Source of the DNA: Psococerastis gibbosa
Taxonomy: Eukaryota > Arthropoda > Insecta > Psocodea > Psocidae
Direction of reading: 5' to 3'
Length of the DNA stretch: 64,000 bases
Assembly: GCA_963971405.1 (NCBI GenBank)
Contig: OZ020486.1
Span: forward strand, 30,465,419-30,529,418
Shown here: positions 46,434-57,689 of the stretch, one piece after another
How the letters are laid out: each line of letters begins with the position of its first letter
Position numbering within the stretch: position 1 is the first letter of the stretch
The notes under the pieces: model-generated
The model's input: the letters and a program-made list of their open reading frames with translations, nothing else
Databases searched by the model: none
What the model was told of the DNA's origin: nothing
Position numbers and translations under genes: made by a program

Positions 46434-46617
46434 CTCTGACGACGAGCCGGACAGGGTTGGACGTAAGGGCGTCTTGTGCTGTGAACTCGGACGCCGTCAC
46501 CTGACATTCCCACTCCCCGTCGTCGAAGTCTATTGTCACGTGTTTAATGAGAAGAGAACAGTCCCCTTCCTCCTGGCTGCCAGCCCACTCGTATTTGTCT
46601 TTGTATATCCCGACAGG
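46434..46617 (-). CDS. Ig-superfamily adhesion protein, exon 2
   Basis: Second half of the first Ig domain. Starts in phase 0 after GGTTTTTTTTAG: PVGIYKDKYEWAGSQEEGD, CSLLIKHVTIDFDDGEWECQ, VTASEFTAQDALTSNPVRLV; ends VR in phase 1 before GTGAGT. FDDGEWECQV supplies the F-strand D-x-G-x-W-x-C motif that disulfide-bonds to SLICKIY of exon 1. The layout (GDCSLLI...GEWECQV...VRLVVRVPP) resembles the first Ig domain of nephrin/Kirre/CADM-type neuronal adhesion proteins; I cannot assign the subfamily. Followed in the intron by decayed copies of its 3' half. Confidence 0.93.
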
Positions 46618-47414
46618 CTAAAAAAAACCAGAATAGAATAGTCAGTACAGGTGTGATGCAAGACCAAAAACGTCCAACTTTGCTTGGCCCAAATTTGAGG
46701 TGAAAAAAAGGGAAATATTTCTGTTGTAGCTCTTTAATCTGGACGTTCAATTTTTCGTTTATTTCATGCTCTGTCATTAGCAACAGACGATCAATGTAAT
46801 GCCGATTAGGATCGAGAAAACTTGTACCCTGTATCCTGATTTTAGCGGTGACGCTAACTATGGCAAAAAAATGGATCAGCTTTAATTGTGTCAAACGATT
46901 CTGAAGTAGAACCCTACTGTGTTATGTAAAGCGTAAAATTGGCTGGTGTACTGTACTCATCAAATAAGTCAAAACGGACTGGTTGAGTCAAATCCACAAA
47001 ATCAGAGTTTTTTCTTGGCAAAGCTTTAATAAACTCGTAACTGCAGGCTCAGAAATATACACTAGTGATGTGTAAGTCGCAATTCTATAGACCGAATTAA
47101 TCTTTTGAAATTTGCGAACCGCAGTCATCCGAATGGCTTTCATATGCAAGGCGTGGAAGAAGCCCCGAGCAACAATTTATTGCGGCATTATGGTGCGCTG
47201 CTGAATCTTCCCTTATTGAAAGCGTATTTCACTGCTGACACGACGCAACTAAGCTCACCGCTTTACACGTCGCACATCACCACAATATGATTTAATATTA
47301 TCTTGTTGGCTTCGAGCATTTTACTGTCACTCGCCATACCGTCAAATTTATCGTCTACAATTTTTCCATACTGCTGTGATACAAAATCATATACTCCTAT
47401 CGTCCTATCTTTTA
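46618..47414. other. Intronic, no gene recognised
   Basis: Start of the 8.3-kb Ig intron 1 (exon 1 to exon 2). An open frame at 47105-47290 has no domain. Confidence 0.4.
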
Positions 47415-47798
47415 GGCGCCCATTCCACCGACCGGCTAGGGCTATTTACAAAAACGGTGACGTGGTAGCAGACATTCAAGACGTAGGCGGGGTTTCCACT
47501 GACCTCGCATTGCAGAATGCAAATGACATTGACGGAAATTATAATTTTTCTTTTTATAGAAATCTATTAAAATGGTTGTACTTAACATATCCCATGACGC
47601 CATTTTTTAATTTAAGTTTGTTTGTTTGTGATTTTTCTGTTTGATCATTGATCAATTTTAACTATGGCATAGAGGAAAATAAACATTTCCGTCAATTCTG
47701 CAATGCGAAGTCGGTGGAAACCCCGCCTAAGTCTTGAATGTCTGCTACCACGTCACTGTTTTTGTAAATAGCCCTAGCCGGTCGGTGGAATGTGCGCC
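47415..47798. mobile_element. PIF/Harbinger-like MITE, copy 3
   Basis: 384-bp element flanked by TTA on both sides (47412-47414, 47799-47801). Ends GGCGCCCATTCCACCGACC and GGTCGGTGGAATGTGCGCC; arms GGCTAGGGCTATTTACAAAA and GTGGTAGCAGACATTCAAGA; nearly co-linear with 20298-20676, including an inner second terminus GGCGGGGTTTCCACTGACC. Confidence 0.88.
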
Positions 47799-47954
47799 TT
47801 AATATTAATTCACTTAATCTGTCCTTCTTGCATACAGTATCTATGCCTATATTCAAATTCAACTAAAAGTAACCTAGTCCCTCCCGTCCGCGGCACCAAA
47901 GTCCCAAGAAACGCACAGCCCACTGAAAAGCAACAACCTAACACTAACCGTCCA

Positions 47955-48124
47955 GCAGGCTGATCATGGCGACTATAATACCGGGGTTTAAATAATACCC
48001 TGGTATTAAAAATGAAAACAAACAAATGTTGAATGGCACTTTCCATTATAAAATTATCTTGTTTACATTTTTAATACCAGGGATTATTTAAACCCCGGTA
48101 TTACAATCGCCATGATCAGCCTGC
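47955..48124. repeat. Palindromic element, 170 bp
   Basis: Arms of about 65 bases: GCAGGCTGATCATGGCGA...TACCGGGGTTTAAATAATAC against GTATTAtttaAACCCCGGTA...TCGCCATGATCAGCCTGC-type mirror. Core AATGGCACTTTCCATT is itself palindromic. A decayed relative is at 18912-19058. No coding capacity or clear target duplication. Confidence 0.82.
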
Positions 48125-48504
48125 AGATGTATAGAGTTCGAGTTAGAGACTTGGAGAGTTGGAGAGTTGGAGTCCCAGTCCACCTGAAGGAGAAGCAGGA
48201 GGGCGCGGAGGCTTGTGTCTAATAAAATTACGAAGGTTTTCACGGTTGGAGTCGGGTGATGGAAGATGGAGTCCAGGCCGTGGTCGATCTTACAGCGTAC
48301 TACATAACGTTTCGTCAACAGAGCGATCGTCACCTTCAGTGGCACTACGTACGCTTCGAAAATTGTAGCGTGGGGGCTCAGTAGAACACACAACCTCTAG
48401 ACGTGCCCAAAGTGTGCTCTGATTGGTCAAAACTTGTTCGAAGGAAAACATGTCAATTGTTCTGCTGTGATTAAAAAGTTATTGGTGGGATAGAATGCGC
48501 ATGA
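48125..48504. other. Unrecognised, possibly retroposon-derived
   Basis: GC-richer than its surroundings. The minus strand has an open frame through 48088-48393 (containing VVRCKIDHGLDSIFHHPTPT) that resembles repetitive sequence more than a host gene, but I could not place it in a family. Confidence 0.3.
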
Positions 48505-48756
48505 CTCGTATCTATACCTGGTTAAGTCATGCTTTCGCCTGTTATATTACATTGGTAAGCTTGTCTTAGCTTGTCCATTATCGCTTGTAACCGGTGTCGG
48601 TCGACATCGAGCGACGTATAAGAGTTTGCCAATGGCTAAAAATTCATACAGAAACAATATACATAATGATGGAAATCCATGGGGTCGTTGACATTGGACA
48701 AGGAACCAATGGACCACTATATAAGATGGTCTAGGTCCATAAAAAAGCCTTCGGGA

Positions 48757-48807
<51 letters not shown>
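48505..48807 (+). repeat. SINE-C-like repeat, copy 3, with (ATT)n
   Basis: Matches 10003-10260: TACCTGGTTAAGTCATGC, CTTGTCCATTATCGCTTGTA, AATTCATACAGAAACAAT, GGTCCATAAAAAAGCC, then about 50 bases of (ATT)n at 48757-48807. The microsatellite directly at the end supports a retroposon 3' tail. Confidence 0.82.
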
Positions 48808-49550
48808 ATAATCTGCTTACGGCCATGGATAAATTGATCGATGAGATTGCATATTCAAGAACGGGCAAACGGGCAGACCAATACATTAGGAATAATTAAG
48901 AATATATTGTCAAACAAACTAAACAAAAAATTTAACCACATTGATGATAAATATAAGTACCTCGAAATATTAAACCTAAAACAACTCTATACATTTAAAG
49001 TAATTAAATATAACTTCTTTGACAAGAATTTTAACATAGAAACAGAAAACAATTCACATCACAATACTCGAAATCCAAGAAACGTCAATTTGAAACCAGC
49101 CTACAACAAATACGGGAATAGATTAAATAGTATAACGAAAATTTTTAATGAATTGCCCATACAACTTAAAAAATTAACTAAAATAGGAGAGATAAAAACG
49201 AAAATTAAAAAATGGCTTTTGAATTAAAATACTTCGCTTTAAAACTTACTTTACTTTTTACTTTAATTATTTTACTTTACTATAATTAGGCCTACTCTTT
49301 ACGTTAACATACAATTTTAAATGGTATGAATTAAACTGATTTGAAATTAAAACTAAGTTTTTTTTGCTAATACAGACGTGAAATAGAAAACATGTTGCAT
49401 CATCTACAGCGTTTACTGTGCGAGCCCCCGACAAGTTGATTAACTTGGGGGCCCACAGGTTATTTGTATTATAAGGGTATAATTGTTAATTTATAAATAT
49501 ATTCCTTCGGCGCAGGGGAGTACCGGCCGAAGAAGAAGAAGAAGAAGAAG
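48808..49550 (+). mobile_element. CR1/Jockey-like LINE, 3' part, copy 1
   Basis: Contains an open frame (48841-49227, 128 codons) ending HHNTRNPRNVNLKPAYNKYG...NELPIQLKKLTKIGEIKTKI and KKWLLN stop, the typical C-terminus of CR1/L2/Jockey-type LINE proteins, followed by a 3' UTR and GTACCGGCC plus (GAA)n at about 49529-49550. The RT core is absent: a 5'-truncated copy directly joined to copy 2. Confidence 0.8.
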
Positions 49551-50815
49551 ATTATATAATATAGATATATATATAGATGGTATTTGCCTTAGCGATATAT
49601 TAAGAAATATTAATATTCTCTTACCTGTTATTACGGTATTTGTTAATGCCAGTCTAAACACTGGTATTATCCCGGACACCCTTAAAACTGCAATTGTAAA
49701 GCCAATTTTTAAAAGTGGTGCCCGAAATAACTACTCAAACTATCGACCAATTTCTATTTTGTGTTGTTTTTAAAAAGCAATAGCTTCAAGATTAATAATT
49801 TACCTCGAGTCAAATAATATCATCCCTAGTGAGCACTTCGGTTTCAGGAAAGGGTTGTCTACAAATCACCTTTTGCAAGACTTTGCAAACTATGTCATCG
49901 GTAACCTGAACAGAAATTTCTTTGTATTAGTAATTTATGTGGATTTAAAAAAAGCATTTGACACACTGAACTTCAACGGCATTATAACGGAACTATTCAA
50001 CATCGGAGTCAGCTCTAAACTGACAAACTGGTTTAAAAATTATTTTAAAGAAAGAAAATTAGTTGTAAAATTAAAGAATTTTTTGAGTACAGCAGCTAAA
50101 CAGCAATCCGGTGTGCCCCAGGGTACAATTTTAGGTCCACTTCTCTATTTAATCTTCGTGCGGTCTATGGCGAATATATTTAAATATTGTAAAATTCTTC
50201 AATTTGTTGACGACACCATCATTATGACGCAATGCAAAGATATTGATGAAGGGTTAAAAGTATTAAATGCTGAATTCTATTGTTTTCTTCAGTGGGCGCA
50301 TGATCATGGCCTAATATTAAAGCTGGAACTGGAGCTGGAACAACCTACAAACATTATATTGAGCTGCCTCATAATAATATGTATGGCTATCATGAGCTTA
50401 AGGTAGCAATTCCCCGAGTATTTAATTTGATTCCCGTCAGTCTTCTAGAGTTGGATAGCTAGTTAGCTACAATGCTGTTAAGCGAATAAATCTAGGGGAC
50501 TGGCTGATAAATTGTTTAAATGATGGCAATTAATTCTTTTGATTTATTTATATTTTATTTTATACTGGATAATGTAAGGTAACTTATTTAACTTTAACTA
50601 ACTATATAACTGTATTATTATTTTTTTATTTACACTTGTAATAATGTAGTTCGTAATCCCTATAACTATAGCTGTTGTAGCCTTTTGGCAAATCCTGCCA
50701 CAAGCCTCCCTTATGGGGCTTACATGCAGTATTCCGGTAAAAACTATTATTTTTTAATATTGTATTGTATTCTTTCTATTAAATGCTCTCAGTGCTGGGG
50801 GTACCGGCTGAAAAA
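49551..50815 (+). mobile_element. CR1/Jockey-like LINE, RT region, copy 2
   Basis: Frames at 49600-50406 give reverse transcriptase blocks: AIVKPIFKSGARNNYSNYRP, GFRKGLSTNHLL, VIYVDLKKAFDTLNF (catalytic Asp), SGVPQGTILGPLLYLIF and FVDDTIIM (F-V-D-D in place of the usual Y-A-D-D). One stop interrupts after ISILCCF. The end of copy 1's protein is recognisable but broken (IPRVFNLIPVSLLELDS). It closes with GTACCGGCTG plus a poly-A run near 50805-50815. Same family as copy 1; inactive. Confidence 0.85.
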
Positions 50816-50930
50816 AAAAATAGAATGCTCCATCTCTCCAATATAAAGCTCGTATTGATGAAAAGAGGCGTAGTACGGGCTACAAATGACTGCAAGTCAA
50901 TATTTCAAGTACGTAGCATTGTTTTCCATA

Positions 50931-51054
50931 GGCGTCAATAGTCAAAATATTGCTGATATTGACGTGGTAGCAGACATTTTTACACTGCCATTAATGTCTG
51001 CTACTACGTCAAACACGTCAATAGTAAACTATTGACGTCGGTGGAATAAGTGCC
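50931..51054. mobile_element. PIF/Harbinger-like MITE, copy 4
   Basis: 124-bp palindrome. Left end GGCGTCAATAGTCAA and inner GACGTGGTAGCAGACATT mirror AATGTCTGCTACTACGTC and TTGACGTC...AAGTGCC at the right, with TAA following. It shares the TGGTAGCAGACATT arm with the other members. Confidence 0.72.
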
Positions 51055-52026
51055 TAATGGAGACGTCAGGGGAAAATCCGGAAAGGTGATCAAAAGTTGA
51101 TTTTTCAGAAATCTAATTTTAAAGTTTAAAGTAGCCATATCTTTCCCTGTATACTGTTTTTTTTCCACGCCATTTGTGCAGAACCTTACTTGTTTTTCTT
51201 CGGTTTTGTTATGTCATTTAAAACTACATAAAAAACTGAACAGAATGCCACCATTATTTCAATTTCGACCAAAAGTGCACCATTCCGGTTTGTCCCCTGA
51301 CGTCTTCATATGTCATTGCAAGCTTCAGGATCTCGTTTGTCGCTCCTGCAAGTGCACAGGTGCTTCTTTAAGCTAGCAGCTGTTTACTAAGCAATACGAA
51401 CGTGAAATGAGAAATAAACGACATTAAATTACTTGAATATGAATGAGGGGAAAGAGAATACAGAGTTATTATAAGGGAGTCGTGTCATCATAAATCCCCC
51501 ACCTACACCTTTGACAGAAAACGTCGTGGCTCTTTCCGCTTCGCAACGATTCATAACCACCACAAAACTTGCATTTTCCTCTCTAATTTATACCACCAGG
51601 CATCTAACTTATTTATTACTTGAAGGAAATGCGAAAATATTTTTGTTTGAGGCTTCCCAACTTGACAGGTTTGGGTTTAAATAAGTGCTATATTAATCCG
51701 ATTTATAAGTGGCACGAGACTTCCGACTAGGCATAACTCTTTCAAAAATGCAATACAATTTGTTCATTGTGTATTAGAAAGTTGTATCATCTTCTATCAG
51801 ACGGTACCATCACACTTTGGCATAATACGTATATAACTGCCTAAAAACGATGGTCATTCTCCTTCATGAGTAAGCTGTAGGTGCAATCTTCAGTATAGTC
51901 TTGCCAAGGCTTACAGTATTGCAGACCAGAGGGAGTGTCTACGCCAATGAAGATTTGGACAGTCTGGCTTAATGAGACCGGTCTACCTGTATAGAACACT
52001 TCGGTTGGTTTATGGAGGATGCAGGA
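51055..52026. other. Intronic, no gene recognised
   Basis: Nothing supported; short frames only. Confidence 0.4.
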
Positions 52027-52160
52027 CAAGGCCGGACCCCCCCCCCCCCGAACGTACACTAGATAGAATGGAGTTTTAAATATATTAATGTTACCTGACT
52101 TCCGGTGACGTCAGATCAGATGGACCCTCCTCCCGACAAAATATTCTGGCTACGGCCCTG
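52027..52160. mobile_element. Short hAT-like G/C-tract element, copy 6
   Basis: 134-bp element. Left end CAAGGCCGGACCCCCC, right end (inverted) CAGGGCCGTAGCCAG. Flanks ATGCAGGA and ATACAGGA (52019-52026, 52161-52168) match at seven of eight bases. Confidence 0.82.
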
Positions 52161-52168
52161 ATACAGGA

Positions 52169-54895
52169 TAATCGGCTAACAACGTGAACCCTGGCAAGGG
52201 ATGTCACAAAGAGCCGCAGTAGCAAAACAATACGACAGTCTCAGATAACCTATTGGTAGAAAGTTGCATCAATTTTTTTTCTATAAAATTTTAATTTTTA
52301 ATGAACAAGATGCACAATAAAATCAAGACTGAAAATCAATAACTATTTTAAAGTTAATAATAAATTATAATATAATTATGGCTTAACCCAATTTACCTGT
52401 CTTAAGAAAAATCTATTGGAGAATCACATAAAAATACAGCAAGAAACTTCTTTCTAAGGTTATCCTATCAGGACTTCAGGATTCAAAGACCTTTATACAA
52501 AAATATGCTAACACCCTTCCCTCACACAAAATTCCGAATTTCTGTTGCCCCTTTAAAGTGGGGATGACTATCACCCTGTCAATTTTTCATTTTATATTCA
52601 ATTTCCCAAAATAAAAATTTATTCCAGGCCTACATCAGTATCAGAAAAAAATATTGAGGACTGAGTTTGCGAATAGGCTCTCTAAGCAATTTCATTTGGC
52701 CAAATTGCCCGGGGAGACAAAGATGGACATTTATACAGAAATCGGGTTGACTTGTGTCCCAGGGGATTATTTTCAACCTGTTTTTTTTTTTTTTTGTTTT
52801 TTGTTAACTCCACGTTTAAAGGTAAGATGAATTTTAGTTAAGGGTGGCGCTCATTTCCCACGACGGTTGTTACTTGTCGACCTTCAAATGAGACTGGGGC
52901 CGGAGGGGAGGGGGCAGGAGGCTCAAGGGAGCCCTCCAATTCTGCCAACCTTTCCGACACTTACCCCGTACTTTTTTACTTATATTTCACAGCGATGTTC
53001 CCCTCGTGACAACTTATTTTTGTATTTCTTTTCATGTCTTTTCCTGGCCAGGAACTCGCATAGTTTGGGCTGAAAGCTCATTTTATTATTGTTTTGGTTT
53101 GTGACCACCTGAAAACGTCAATGGTTTTCGTACGCACTACCTGACCACGTTAGGATGACATTTGGAACACTAATAAAAATGGAATAAACTTCCGTTTAAT
53201 GCAAATAAAGTGCTCCAAATGTCATTCTATCGTGGGGTAGTACTTCTGTATAGCATACTGTTTATGGATTATTATTCGTGCGTTTCATCGTCGCCTATTG
53301 TATTGTAGCTCTAAAACACATTCCACCGGCCTCTCAAAATTCTATGTAGCCTAAGTAGGCTATTTACCGTGATTCCCTGAAACACTTGAGCAATTCCTTC
53401 GAATTCATGATTATGCAACAGTGTTATCAATGTGTACCTGTAGGTCGCATTTATTTGCTTTAAATTTAAGTCAATGGTAACTTCGAGCATCCATGATATA
53501 TAAATTGCCCTGCAAATATTAGACCTCCCCAATATTTAGGCACACACAGAAAAATGTTTTTTTTACAATAAATTTTTTTCAATTTAGTAATTTTAAATTT
53601 AGTATTTTCTTAGAGAACCTATTAGCACAGACAAAACACTATAATCTGCCTCTGTGCTATTCGATACAAATCTAGAATATACACGTACATATTATATGTA
53701 AAGCATTTTATAAAAATCAATGTAATTTTCTGTTTCTTCCCTCGGATTTCCGTGACAATTGATAACATTGTGATGAAACTTCGGTAGGTAGGGGGACAAG
53801 GTTCCTGGACCAAAAAATATTATAGGCCTGCTGTATATAAATTAAAGTCAAACATTATCGACACTGAAAGTAGGCTACAGTAAAAAATAAAAAATAAACA
53901 AACAAAAAATGCGGAACGGGGAAGTAGGCGATATGAAGGTCGCCGGTTCCAGTAGTCATTATATAAAAACCAGTTAACAGATAAAATTAAACCCAATGTT
54001 ATGTAATGGTACTCACAATTCGTATACAATTTTTCATGGAATTATTCAAAATAAAATAATCTTGTCTTCATTTTCTATAGCCTAAGCAAAATAAAAAGGC
54101 CTGGGCCCAGTTTTCAGGGCACCCCCGCATGGGCGCAAAGTAATATCGGATTTCACCGCAATATCGGAAATGTTTTTGCTGGGTTAGCAATACTTGTTGC
54201 ATCAGCGAAATGTATGAGATAAGTTAGTTAGAAAAAGATGATTTACAGCCTCCCCACTCCATAACTCTGCTGTTGCTGCATACATACCGCTGCTGTATTT
54301 TATACTTCCCCAGACTTTGTCCTACATGCTCAATATTAACATGCTTTCGCTGCATAATAACGAATTCAGCAATGGTTTTATGAATGTCAGCCAATTTTGA
54401 GTTTTCTTCCTATTAATTTGGTACGTCTTTTTACGTTGCTCTTTTAGAAACTCACAAATTTATAGCCTATAGCCTATTAGTATTTAAACCTAATATAACT
54501 TTATGCAATTTAAAATACCTGGTTGAGATAGATACGCCATTACGGTAACTCATTGCATTACCATTCTCATTGCAATTATTTTTATTTATTAACAAATAAT
54601 GTGTTAAGATATTAGTTAATATAAGATACCTACAGTATAAATATTATATTTAATATTTAGCTATCTCAACAGGTATCGTAACAATAAAATTATTTGCATC
54701 ATGGATTGAGGTCTTCCTTTAAAGGCACTCATTTACAAACGAGACATTCCAAATGGTAACAGGAATATGGGAGAAAATAATGGATCGCAGTTTAAAGCTA
54801 AAATTCTTTTTTTTGTCCAGTCCAGCGGGTTTAAAATGGTCATGTATGGGGTACTTAACACCCCTTTTAGTACCTAAAAACAATGATACTCATAC
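52169..54895. other. Intronic; one foldback element
   Basis: Ig intron 1 up to exon 1. At 53136-53241 is a foldback: ACTACCTGACCACG...GGATGACATTTGGAACACT against AGTGCTCCAAATGTCATTC...CGTGGGGTAGT. Otherwise AT-rich, with short frames lacking domains. Confidence 0.5.
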
Positions 54896-55032
54896 CTTAT
54901 TATTCTTTTGCCACGAACATGTGCCTTTCTTGTTGTAAATTTTGCAAATGAGGGAAACATCTTCACCCGGATTTACTTCTGTATACTCTGGCTGCTGCTC
55001 AAAACGCTGAAGACCACTTGCCACAAAAAGAC
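54896..55032 (-). CDS. Ig-superfamily adhesion protein, exon 1 of those visible
   Basis: First half of the first Ig domain of a cell-surface adhesion protein. After TTGTTTGCAG, two bases complete a codon, then LFVASGLQRFEQQPEYTEVN, PGEDVSLICKIYNKKGTCSW and QKNNK, ending in phase 0 before GTATGAG. QRFEQQP...V-x-P-G-E-D-V-S-L-I-C...W-x-K is the A to C strand pattern of an I-set/V-set domain at the N-terminus of nephrin/Kirre/CADM-like proteins. The preceding exon with start codon and signal peptide should lie further right and was not found. Exons 1 to 4 join as 45+61+47+64 full codons plus two split codons. Function in adhesion is inferred from the family. Confidence 0.9.
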
Positions 55033-55309
55033 CTGCAAACAAATTAAATTTTCTTAAGTCCAAGGGCATTAGTATTACTCATCGGCACTTCGGAAGAAAA
55101 AAGACAGAACTCAAAATTTGTCGATTCAGACTTAATAACGCTAAAATATTTTTAAAAAAAATCTAGTTTGCGTTAATGTAGTGGGTATATTTTCCACGTG
55201 AGGGCAGTTTGTCGTTTTCTATTTGGCGAGAACCATCGGGTAGTTTAATTCAGTATAAAAAACTTCAACTTCAATTTCTGTAAACTGATAGATTTTGAGT
55301 TGTGTCCTT

Positions 55310-55445
55310 TTCCTTCCGAAGTAGCAATATGGACGGCGAGGAATCAAGGAGAGCGCAGCTCCTCCATAGAGCAAAGAATGGAGATGACGATTCTGCGCCG
55401 CGCCTTGGGAATAACTCGGAAGAAGCACAATAACAGCCAAACATT
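55310..55445 (+). mobile_element. RTE-like LINE fragment
   Basis: Frame reads IWTARNQGERSSSIEQRMEM then TILRRALGITRKKHNNSQT, the W-T...E-x-R-x-L-R-x-x-x-G-I-T-R region that follows the RT domain in RTE-like proteins. Short and isolated, just upstream of a SINE-B copy. Confidence 0.6.
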
Positions 55446-55479
55446 GCTGATAATTTTTTTTTTTTTAAGTTATAAAAAG

Positions 55480-55526
55480 ATTAATCGAATACAAACAATT
55501 TAATGAATGTATTGACCTCTTCAGTC
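55480..55526 (-). repeat. SINE-B copy 4, 3' part (split by LINE)
   Basis: Minus-strand 3' portion (ATTGACCTCTTCAGTC on the + strand). The rest of the same copy resumes at 57458, so the LINE between them is a later insertion. Confidence 0.75.
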
Positions 55527-57457
55527 ATCTAAAGGCAGATCAGCAACAACATAAAGTGTGGATGACTGATGAGATCTTAGCGTTGATGGATGAAAGAAGG
55601 GGATGGAAAAATATAGATGCCGTGAGATACCGGCTTGTGCATAAGATGATTCAGAGGAAAATAAGGCAGGCAAAGCAGACAAGAGAGGAAGCATTGTGTA
55701 ATGAGATCGAAATGCTGGATGGGTGCCACGACACATTCAATCTTCATAAGAAGATTAGAGAAAAACTTTCTACTAACCGAGGGAAACCAATCACCGCAAT
55801 ATGTGATGAGGACGGAAATTCTAAAATGGACGTGGAAGGAAGGAAAAGGCTGTGGGAGAGATACATTGAGGAACTTTTTCATGATGTTAGAGACGAAAGA
55901 CATGGCTATGAGAATGTTGAGCCAGGGCCTGAAATCCTCCAAGACGAGGTGCAGCACGCGATCAAGAAGCTCAGCAACGGGAAAGCGGCTGGTCCGGATA
56001 ATGTGTTCGGAGAAGTTCTCAAACTCCTGGACATAGCAGGAGTAAGGTTACTGACTAAGCTGTTCAATACGATTTATGCAGGAGGAGAGCTGCCTACTGA
56101 TTGGTTGAAATCCTATTTTATTACATTACCCAAGAAAAATAATGCTAAAGTGTGTTCAGATTTTCGAACAATAAGCCTAATGAGTCATGTCCTGAAAGTA
56201 TACCTAAAAGTGGTTCTCAAGCGTATATATGTCCAATGTGACGAACACATATCACCTGAGCAATTTGGTTTTCGTAGTGGTTTTGGAACACGAGACGCTC
56301 TGTTTGGGCTACAGGTGCTTGTGCAACGTTGTCTTGATATGGGTCGTGATGTATATACTTGCTTTATAGATTTTGAGAAGGCTTTTGATAAAGTACGCCA
56401 CGGGAAGATGTTGGAAACACTAAGGGATATTGGTGTAGAGGGCAGCAATGTGCGGGCCATAGCGAGTCTGTATTGGCAACAAGTCGCAACTGTACTGATC
56501 GATGGCGGTGAGACCAACGTGATAAAGATCAGGCGCGGGGTAAGGCAAGGATGTGTGATATCTCCAACCCTCTTTAACCTGTACTCAGAGAAGATCATGG
56601 CGGAGGCGCTAGATGGTTCCCCTGAAGGCATATCAGTCAATGGACAGCTTATAAATAACCTCAGGTACGCCGATGACACTGCGCTCATAGCATCTACGTC
56701 AGAGGAGCTGCAGACGTTAGTTAATAAGGTAGACCGGGCCTGTCAGAGATATGGCATAAGAATTAACGTTAAGAAGACCAAGGTCATGGTCATCTCCAAG
56801 CAGGTCCCACACCACCCTGTACTCCTAAACCTTAATGGAGAGCCAATTGAACAAGTGCCACATTTTAAATATCTTGGATGCGTTGTGAATGAGAACTGGA
56901 GTATGAAGCAAGAAGTCAGCAGTCGCATTGAACAGGCCCGAAGTGTGTTTACTAGAATGAGGAAAGTCTTTTGTGACAGAACTCTATCACTTGATCTGCG
57001 GGTGAGAATGGTGAGATGCTATGTGTTTCCAATTGTCTTATATGGGATGGAGGGTTGGACCCTCACACAGCGGCTTGAAAACAAAATCGACGCCTTTGAA
57101 ATGTGGGTGTATCCCCGACTGCTTAAAATATCCTGGCGAGATCACATACGAAACGAGGAAATACTCAATAGAGTGGGGACCCAGCGAACTTTATTAATCT
57201 CCGTAAAGAAGAGGAAGCTGCAGTACTTTGGACACGTGATGCGGAATGAGAAATATCACCTTCTCCAACTCATCATACAAGGGCGCATTGAGGGGAGAAG
57301 AACCGCAGGTAGAAGACGGACGTCCTGGCTGGCCAACCTTAGGGGTTGGTTCGGGAGGAGCACGACAGGCCTCTTCCGCGCAGCCGTGTCTAAGGTGCAA
57401 ATCGCTCAAATGATCGCTAATCTTCAACGTTGAAGGGGCACGAGAAGAAGAAGAAGA
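55527..57457 (+). mobile_element. RTE-like LINE with intact reverse transcriptase frame
   Basis: Open without a stop from the 5' junction to TGA at 57434-57436 (about 635 codons). The endonuclease domain is missing, so the copy is 5' truncated. RT blocks: LSNGKAAGPDNVFGEVLK, ITLPKKNNAKVCSDFRTISL, GFRSGFGTRDALFGLQ, CFIDFEKAFDKVRHG (catalytic Asp), RRGVRQGCVISPTLFNLY, LRYADDTALIA (catalytic Asp pair), FKYLGCVVNENW, then the ISWRDHIRNEEIL and KRKLQYFGHVMR C-terminal blocks. The 3' UTR is about 14 bases and ends in (GAA)n, as in RTE elements. AGTC flanks (55523-55526, 57458-57461) may be the target duplication. Confidence 0.93.
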
Positions 57458-57547
57458 AGTCGCCTCTATAGTACCCGTTTTGAGTTTAGACACGTCTCCG
57501 ATCGCATGGCGTGTAAGCACGTTGCCACCTGGCCATCGAAGTCGACT
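57458..57547 (-). repeat. SINE-B copy 4, 5' part (split by LINE)
   Basis: Continues the copy interrupted at 55526: TCGCCTCTATAGTACCCG, then GACACGTCTCCGATCGCATG, AAGCACGTTGCCACCTGGCC and ATCGAAGTCG, matching 38661-38760 in reverse. Confidence 0.82.
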
Positions 57548-57689
57548 TTTCAAACTGCGTTCAAACTTAAGATACGTTTTTAATCATGTAAGCATGTTTT
57601 TATTTATTTAAATGAATATTATTGTATATTGAACGACGATTAAAGTAATTTACAACTGTTTACAATTTAGAACACGCTTTGTTATTGTC

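Noticed and set aside
48757..48807. CRISPR-like or coding repeat
   Set aside because: Simple (ATT)n microsatellite at the 3' end of a SINE-C copy.
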